IMG/VR virus record: IMGVR_UViG_3300031999_000083
Location: 1-39,436 of that record
Length of the DNA stretch: 39,436 nt
Reading direction: 5' to 3' (one strand)
From: a virus
Shown here piece by piece: positions 1 through 7,200 of this stretch. The notes beneath the pieces are model-generated. The model saw only the letters and a list, made by a program, of their open reading frames with translations. It was not told the DNA's origin and did no database searches. Both the position numbers and the translations under genes were made by a program. How positions within the stretch are numbered: position 1 is the first letter of the stretch; every line of letters starts with the position of its first letter.

Positions 1-527
1 GAGTTTGCAACCTTGCCCGTCGAGGTGACCACCGAGTAGGCGGCGAGGTCCTCCGTGGCGGTAATTGACAGGGCCCCGCCAGCGGCACCCGCAGCGCCCG
101 TTGCGCCCGTTGCGCCCGTTGCGCCCGTTGCGCCCGTTGCGCCCGTTGCGCCCGTTGCGCCCGTTGCGCCCGCTACACCAGTGGCACCGTTCGTACCGTT
201 GGTTCCTGCGGGGCCTGCGGGGCCTGCGGGGCCTGCCGTACCGCCCGAACTAGAACCGCTGCCCGTCGCGGGGTCTTCAAAAGTAAAACTCCAACCCCGA
301 TACTTCCCCGTCCCGGATACCGTATCAACCAGCACTAAAAGGGCCTGCCCCTCCAGCGAGGTCACGCTGCCCCGCATGGTTACCTGCGAATTGGTATCCG
401 CCGTGGCAATCAGTCGAGTCCCTACGCCGACCGTCAGGCCGTTGACCGGGGATTGCAAGACCCAGCGCACTGAACCCGTGGCGATTTCCACGAGGTCAGA
501 CGAGGCTGTCTTGAAGGACAGATTCAT
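1..527 (-). CDS. Collagen-like tail fiber/decoration protein, 3' end missing
   Basis: The minus-strand reading frame is open from an ATG at 527 to the window edge, so about 175 residues are visible and the C-terminus is missing. The first ~95 residues form a probable beta-rich domain starting MNLSFKTASSDLVEIATG. A collagen-like tract follows: GPAGPAG, then many Gly-Ala-Thr triplets. It ends with a segment (TATEDLAAYSVVTSTGKVAN) like those found in phage head decoration and fiber proteins. The ATG lies two bases after the TAA of the upstream gene, which supports both the start and co-transcription. It is probably a virion surface fiber. The receptor-binding end, if any, is beyond the edge. Family is inferred from the Gly-X-Y pattern only. 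Confidence 0.75.
   Translation of the reverse strand, partial: MNLSFKTASSDLVEIATGSVRWVLQSPVNGLTVGVGTRLIATADTNSQVTMRGSVTSLEGQALLVLVDTVSGTGKYRGWSFTFEDPATGSGSSSGGTAGPAGPAGPAGTNGTNGATGVAGATGATGATGATGATGATGATGATGAAGAAGGALSITATEDLAAYSVVTSTGKVAN
94..165. repeat. 9-bp tandem repeat (8 perfect copies) coding Gly-Ala-Thr
   Basis: The unit GCGCCCGTT is repeated eight times without error, and a ninth degenerate copy follows. On the minus strand it encodes Gly-Ala-Thr triplets in the truncated collagen-like protein. Such perfect codon repeats can expand or contract by slippage without a frameshift. Confidence 0.95.
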
Positions 528-529
528 GT

Positions 530-1141
530 TTAAACGACGGGCTTCTTGAGGGAGGCGAGGATGCTGCCCTGCCGGTCAGGTGAGCCCCCCGAGGCGCTAT
601 CGATACGAGCGGTGGCCATCTTGTTCTGGACAGAAGCCGCCGGGGGTGCCGGAAGGGGACCGGCTGAGGTGGGAACGGCGGGAGCGGTGGGCGCGGCCTT
701 GGCCGCTGCTTGGTCCTCCGAAATCAGTTGGTCGTAGGACGCCTTCACCTCGGAGAAGGGCGTAGCGACGTCGTCCAGACGGTTCTCGGAGTCGGCCTTT
801 GCGAGGTCCGCCAAGTCCATCTTCAGGGCGTTGAACATCACGTTGACGGGCTTCGATTCAGCCGAGTAGAAGCCAAACCCGGCCTTGATGAGCTCCGGGG
901 CGTGCTTCATAATGACGGCCAAATCCGGAGACTTCTCTCCGTTCGGCGAGTAGATGGCCCCGGGCCTGCCCTCCAACAGCGCGTTAAATGCCGGAATACG
1001 AAGCACTTCCTCCGGGACCTCCCCGTCTTGGGCAATCAAGGAGTTGAGCCCTTGCTCGGCTGGCGCGGCTGGCGCGGCTGGCGCGGCTGGCGCGGCTGGC
1101 GCGGCTGCGGGAGCGATGTCTGTCGGAAGAATTTCTGGCAT
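530..1141 (-). CDS. Ala/Pro-rich virion-associated protein, unknown function
   Basis: This encodes 203 residues. Residues 1-8 (MPEILPTD) lead into an Ala-Pro tract coded by a 9-bp repeat, then a compact domain at about residues 30-135 (SLIAQDGEVPEEVLRIPAFN...). A second Ala/Pro-rich linker and a Gly/Ser-rich tail follow. I do not recognise the central domain. An in-frame ATG at 1177 would add 12 residues, but the ATG at 1141 is preferred because a promoter-like TTGACA/CATCTC pair lies directly in front of it. The gene follows the internal virion proteins and precedes a fiber gene, so a minor virion role is likely. No signal peptide or membrane segment is seen. Confidence 0.7.
   Translation of the reverse strand: MPEILPTDIAPAAAPAAPAAPAAPAAPAEQGLNSLIAQDGEVPEEVLRIPAFNALLEGRPGAIYSPNGEKSPDLAVIMKHAPELIKAGFGFYSAESKPVNVMFNALKMDLADLAKADSENRLDDVATPFSEVKASYDQLISEDQAAAKAAPTAPAVPTSAGPLPAPPAASVQNKMATARIDSASGGSPDRQGSILASLKKPVV
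1062..1106. repeat. 9-bp tandem repeat (5 copies) coding Ala-Pro-Ala
   Basis: Five perfect copies of GGCGCGGCT encode the AAPAAP-type tract near the N-terminus of the 203-residue protein on the minus strand. Confidence 0.9.
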
Positions 1142-1145
1142 ACAA

Positions 1146-1295
1146 TTAAGAGATGGGGTCTGGGTCCGGGATGTCAACCGGCCTTTCGTCTTCCGGCTCG
1201 GGCGGCAGATACTTCTGCGAGCCGGTCACGAGGATTTCAATCTGCTCGGGGGTGGCCCCGATGTCCGCCAGTGTAATCGGTGTGAATTTCTTCAT
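1146..1295 (-). CDS. Small protein of 49 residues, unknown function
   Basis: This encodes a 49-residue protein beginning MKKFTPITLADIGATPEQIE and ending in an acidic, Pro-rich tail (PPEPEDERPVDIPDPDPIS). The ATG overlaps the TAA of the giant internal virion gene by one base (TAATG), which is the coupling pattern used throughout this genome and is the reason to believe it is a gene. The N-terminal half looks like a short helical unit and the tail is probably disordered. No family is recognised. Its position suggests a small accessory virion or assembly factor. Confidence 0.6.
   Translation of the reverse strand: MKKFTPITLADIGATPEQIEILVTGSQKYLPPEPEDERPVDIPDPDPIS
1150..1177 (-). promoter_or_regulatory. 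Putative promoter, TTGACA-N16-CATCTC
   Basis: On the minus strand, TTGACA (1177-1172) is followed after 16 bases by CATCTC (1155-1150), then eight bases (TTAATTGT) and the ATG at 1141. The promoter at 36137-36164 has the same spacing, the same -10 hexamer and the same TTGTATGCC start context. The similarity between two unrelated loci is the main support. The site lies inside the 49-residue gene upstream. Confidence 0.5.
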
Positions 1296-4200
1296 TATTT
1301 CTTGGGGTTGATATCGTCCAGATTTAGCCCCAAGTCGAGCTCGGGAGCCACCTCGGATTCCGTGCGTTTCAACAGTCCCTTGGACGTTCGCTCGGTGGTG
1401 GACAGGAGGCTGTTAAAGTCGGATTTAGCGGACGATATTGACGACTTGGTCCAGCCCTGTTTGGTCCAGTGGTCTTTCTCGGCGAACCACAGGATAGCCT
1501 GCAACGCATCTGGGGAGATGCCGATGGCGTCAGCGGCCTTGCGAAAAGCCTTCTGTCCGATAAAGAAGTCCGTGTTCGAGACTCCGGTCTCGTTGCCGGG
1601 CAGGAGTCTCCAGCGTTTCTCGTTGCCGAGGTTCGCCAGCCGGTGTAGCAGTCGCATTGCCCACACATCGACGGTCGCCTCAAAAGTGGTGCCTGCGAGG
1701 TTGCCGGTGAAGTTGGGGGTCTTCGGACCCTGCACTTCGGACGCCCATGAGCCGTCCAGCACCTTGAGGACCGCGCGGGAGTTCATCCCGAACTTCTTCC
1801 CGTTCGATTGCAGCGGGGTCAGGTTGTGCTTCTCAATCCACCAATCGAGGTAGGCGGCCCGAGTGGGCGGTTTCTGCTGGTCGGGATATCCCTCGAAGTC
1901 CCCCGCGTCGAAGTTCTTCTTGCCCTCGCGATACTTGTCGAGGAGGCCGTCGTAAGCCCCGGATTTGAACTGGTTGTAGGCTTCCAACGAGAACTTGAAA
2001 TTCAGGTCCACTGCGGTGCGCGCCGAGGTAGCCCCCAACAGCTCCGTGAAAAGTTTCACGTCAGTGCCAAGCAGGTTCTTCAGGAGGGTGCGCGCCGTCG
2101 AATACCACGTCTCGCCTGCCTTGACTTCCGGGTTCTTGGCTGCCTTGGCGTGTTCCTTCACGAGGCGTTCCGCCAGCGCGTCCACCAGCGCCTGCTCGCG
2201 AGGACCCTCCCCACGAATTCCCTTTGCCGCTTCGGCGGCCAGCGGGGACTTGTTCAGCTCGTACTCCTTCACGATGGGGGTCGGCTTGCCGCCCTGTATC
2301 CGGTAGGAGCCGTCGTCGTTCTTCGCGAATTCCAAGGGCAGGGCTTCGGGGAAGTCCCGGCTCTCCGCGATTCGATTCCGCACGGTGCGCTGGTCCTCGC
2401 GGGTTCCGCCCTTCCCGGAGAAGCCGGGGAGCGGCCGCTCATCGCCGGGCAGGAAGTCTCCGCCCATCGCGCGAGCCCGGGCGATAGCGCCGGGGCCCTT
2501 GGTGGCGGGAGCAGCCGTTCCCGACTTCAGTCCGTTCAGCATGTCCGTGGCGACAGCGACGGGATTCTCGGCGTCGAAAAACTTCCCGACGGCGGAGTCC
2601 ACCACGTTTCCGGCGTTGTCCAACAGGCTGACCCGGAGCTTGTCGATTGAGTCGAGCCCGCCGAGGACCCGGTCTTCAATGGCCTTCTTGAGCGCGCCCT
2701 TGTAGAACTTCTGGTTGAGTTCGATGGCGGTTGAGCCGTTGATATCCCGGATGCGTACGAAGCCGCTGTTGAGTGCCACGAGGCGGTCTTCAAGGTTGCC
2801 CGTCTTGCTGAGGAACTCGGTGCCGAACTGGTCATTCAGGGCCACCCGATTCTTCGCGAGGAAGTCTTGGTGGTAGGCGTCGTCGAGTGCGACGAACTCG
2901 CCGTCCGGAAGAATCCAGCCGGTGGGCTTGGAGGACTCCGGGGCTTCCTTGTCCGACACCGCGTACTTGCTGAAGTTGGTGGTGGCGTCGGAGGCGGCCT
3001 GCGCGGCTTCCTTCTGCTTCGCGAGCTCCCGATAATACTTCGGGTAGTCTACGAGACCATCCTTCGTCACGGGGCGTCCCTGCTCGTCCCGGCGGCCCTT
3101 CGGCTTCACGTCGTCAGGGAGAAACGCGGCCTTCTTCGGGTCCTTGCGAACGTCGTTAAAGAGCGTCGTTTCCAGAGAGTTGTCCGAGGTGGCCACCGGG
3201 AGCTCTTCAGCTCGGTACGCCTCAATCTGAGCCCTGTAATCCTCGGGTGTCATCTGCTTTAGCTCCACCGCGCGATTGAACGCCTCTTCCCGCGTGAGAA
3301 AAGCTCCGTCGTTGGTCACGAACCCGTCCACGAGTCGTTCGAGAGCCTTGTCTGAAAGCCCGGCTTCTTGAGCAACCTTAAAAGCCGCCATGTGGTAACT
3401 TCCCGAGTACAGTTCCCCCGTCTCCGGGTCTCGGAATGAAGCCTCCTTGACCGCGCGCGGTTCTTTCGAGGGCAGGAACTTGCTGTCCGGTCGGATGCGG
3501 TTCACCGCGTTGACGAACTTGTGGTCGCCGGGCTCGAAGGAGAGGTTCTTAATCTCCTCCGTCGCGTCGAACGCCTGCTCCAGCGTAGCCTTCTTACGGT
3601 TGACCGTGAGGGTCTCGAACTTGCCGAAAAGCTTCTTGCGAATCGCGAGGGGCTCGGGTGCGATAACGTCCCCGCTGACCAGCTCGACTCCGTCCGCCTT
3701 GAGCTGCGTGAACACCTCCCGGTAGAGCGCCTCGCCGAGACCGGCTCCGCGCTGGTTCGAGTCGATATTGACCATCACCACTTCGGCCTTCTTGGGGCTG
3801 CGCTGAACCGAGCTGATGTACCCGACAGACTTTCCGCCCTTCGTCACCGTCACCGTGCGGTTGCCGAGAATGCCCGAGATGGTAAAGTTGAATCCGTCTT
3901 TGGCCATCTCTTTCCCCATCTCTGTGGCGGGGAGGAACGCCCGGGACTTCTTGAACTCGTCGGACTCCAGCACTCCAGCTTCGCGGAGACTGCCCTTCTC
4001 AGAGTAGCCGTCCTTGAGCTGATTGATTTTTTCCGCGTGCGTCAGCGCATCCGCGCGGTTGAGGAACTTTCCGGACTTGGTTGTGAACCCGTCTTCGACC
4101 CATCCGACGGCGGCGGTCTTGCCTTCCATCACCGAGTCCAAAAAGTCGGTAAGACTCTTCACGCCCGGGGGGAGTTTTTCGTTGACTTCTCCGCGACCGA

Positions 4201-7200
4201 TGGCATCCGCCAGATTGAGCATCGCCTCTCCGTGCCACGCGCCCTCGAACACGACCCCGCCCTTGGTACGGATTGCTGCGCGAGCAATCGGGTCAACCCC
4301 CTCCGGAACTTCCGAATCCGGGAGGAACGTGCGCCCGAGCTCGCCCTTGTCTCCGACCTTCGGAGCTGCTGCGTCGGCCTTCGCCTCGGGGAAGGGGGCC
4401 TTCGCGTCCGGATGACTGCGACGCCAGCCTGCGCGAGGGTTTGCTGCGCTGCCGGTGTCCGTCGCTGCGCCGTACGCCTCCGCGAACATCTGGGACTTCG
4501 TCGCAAACGGGTAGGCGGCGTCGAGGTCTCCCGAGGTCATCGCCTCACGGAACTTCGCCATTGCGGCGTCGCGGTGGGCCGCAAGACGGGCCACAAACTC
4601 AAGGCTCGGAGCGCCCAGCCCCATACGGTAGGCTTCGCCCGTGATGCCGCCGTCCACCGTCGAGCCGTATTTGCCCCACTCTTCGGGGGACATCCCGAGG
4701 GCTTTTTCGGCAAGACTGTCGAGAGCCGCCACATCCTTCGGAGTCTCGTAAACACTGTTCCCGGCCTTGCTGGCCTTCTCACGCGCCTCGCGGATGAGTT
4801 CGTCCGGAATCAAAATATTCTTCTGCTCGCCGAAGGGTCGTTCCGTCGGACCTTTGTAGCCCGGCTGGCCTTTCTGCGGAATGTTCCCAGACGCATCCCG
4901 GAGGTGCTTACCGTAGTTCACCCACGAGTTCTGGGCCAAGGTTTCAGCAGCGAGAGCGCCCTGCGCCTCTGGCGAGAACATCTCTGCGTGAGTGCGCCAC
5001 GCGTTGAACTCTCCACGGGGTCCGAACTGGTAGCCTTCCTTTCCGTGCCCGAAGAAGTCGTGAACCGCGCGGAAGATATCGTTGACAGGAAGCCGCTGGC
5101 CTCCCACGACGATTCCCGAGTCGGCCAGCATTGGATTATTTGTCGGTTTATCCGCCCCGAATCCGAACGCCTTGTCGGTCTGCAAAAAGTACAGGTGCTT
5201 GTTGTCCCGGATGTCCGCGACTGCTTCCGCGCTGGACTTGTAGGGCTCTCCCTCTCCGGAGAAGGGCTCGATGGAATATCCCTTCTCGGTCATCGCCTTA
5301 TACTGGTCCAGCACTTCGCGGGCGAGGGCGTTGTAGGAGGCGGCAACTGCCGGGTCTTCGGGAGCCGATACCGCCGACTCGTAGAAGTCCGCGAGCCTCT
5401 TCGAGAGGTCCGGGTCAATCGCTCCGTACTCGCGGGAGGGCTTGTATTCAACCCCGGCCCGCTTGGCGTAGGTTGAAGCGAGGTCCCGAATTGAAGCGTC
5501 CGGGGTCGGTGTCGAAGGCTTGGGGTCCGACAGGAATCCCGCGCGCACGGCTTTGTCGGTCTCGTTTCCGGGCAGGAAAAAGGTGGCCCGGTTCGGAGCC
5601 GGTTTGCCTGCGGTGCCCGTTCGTACCGCTCGCTCGGCCTCCTCACGGGCCTTCCGGCGAACCACCTCCGTGAGGTCGATTCCAGCGGCCTTCTTCACCC
5701 CGAGAATTCGGGCGTTCTCGATTTCGACGGGGGACTTTCCTTCGGGCAGGAAGCCGCCGCGAATGGTGTCCGTCACCGGAGCCTTGAATCCAATCTCCGG
5801 GCGAGGAGTGGTCTTGGCGATGTCCTCGACGGCGACTCGCTCAGTCACTTCGAGCAGCTCGCGGACCTTCACGCCCCGGGCGGCCAGTTCGTTCCGCAGC
5901 GGGTTCGTCTCTTTGACGGTGCGTCCGTCGAATCCTTTGAACTCCTGCTTCGCGACGTTCTCGGGCTTGATGACCGTCGGCGTCATCGGTTGCTTGGCAT
6001 TAACTTCCGCGAGCAACTGACCCTTGACGTTCCCGGGGGTCAGACCCTTCTGCACGCGACCCGTCTCAGGCGGGTTCAGGCCCTGCAAGAGGTTCGCAAA
6101 ATTCATCGCCTGCTCCGACAGCGGCTTCGGCGTGTAGTTCGTGTTCTCGGCTGGGATGGACATCCCGACGTCCTCTGCTGTCCGGGTCAGCTTCTGCCCG
6201 TCTCCGCGATACCCGTTCGACTGGTTCTCAGCGTACGTCTTAACGTCCTCGACGACTTGTTTCCAACCGGCGTCCGTCAGCTTACCACCCTCGACGGGGT
6301 ACGGGATGAGACTCTCTGCGCCCCGCTTGACGGTGTCCGCGACTACGCGGGACACGTTCGAGATGACCTTGTCCAACGACATCGCAATCAGCGTCGGCTT
6401 GCCACCCTGCGTGGTGAAACGGACGGGCACGAAGGTCTTCTGGTGCGTGTTTACGACATCGGCTGGTGCGTCGATGCGGTTCTGGACTTGAAGCTTCTCA
6501 AGCTCCGCGTAGCCGCTGGCCTGCGTCGAGCGGCGGGAGGTGCGACTCTCCGGAGCTCCCGGGGTCCCTTCGCTGACGATTCCGCGATGCTCGATTTCGA
6601 GGACCGGGTTTCCGTTGGTCATCGACTCGGCAATCGCGTCCACCGTAGCGCGTGCCTCGGGGTTGGCTTCCGTCGCCTTCTGGGCTTCGGCGATGCCGGT
6701 CTCCTCGGCGCGCTTGGCGGCAAAGTCTCCCTGCTGCTCGGGGGTCACTCGGATGTTCGGCTTTGCCGGTGCCGGTGCGGGCTTGGATGCAGTCGGGGCT
6801 GGAGCGGGTGCTGGAGCGGGTGCTGGAGCGGGTGCTGGAGCGGGTGCTGGAGCGGGTGCTGGAGCGGGTGCTGGAGCGGGTGCTGGAGCGGGTGCTGGAG
6901 CGGGTGCTGCTGCGACCGGAACCGGAACCGGAACCACAGGCTTGGCTGCGGTGGGAGGAGGAATGGCAACAGGAGCCGCTGGAGCCGCCGGAGTAGGCAT
7001 CGGGATGGGTCCCGCCGGAGCCGGAGCCGGGGCGACGGGGGCGTTCTGGGGGCCCGAAAAAGGAGCCTCGGGCCGGGTCAAAACTTCCTGCGCGGCGTTG
7101 CGGAGGATACCTTGAAGCCGATACGAGGGTGTGGCCTGCAAGTCGGGAGTGACCCGACCGCCGGTAAGGTCGATGCCGAGGGATTCCCCGGCGTCCAGAG

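Noticed and set aside
94-174. Short regular repeats as a possible CRISPR array
   Set aside because: Units are 9 bp, have no spacers and stay in frame in a collagen-like gene.
3521-5476. 651-codon rightward frame opposite the giant gene
   Set aside because: It is a high-GC shadow: no ribosome site, Arg/Leu/Gly-biased composition, and the opposite strand has recognisable domains.
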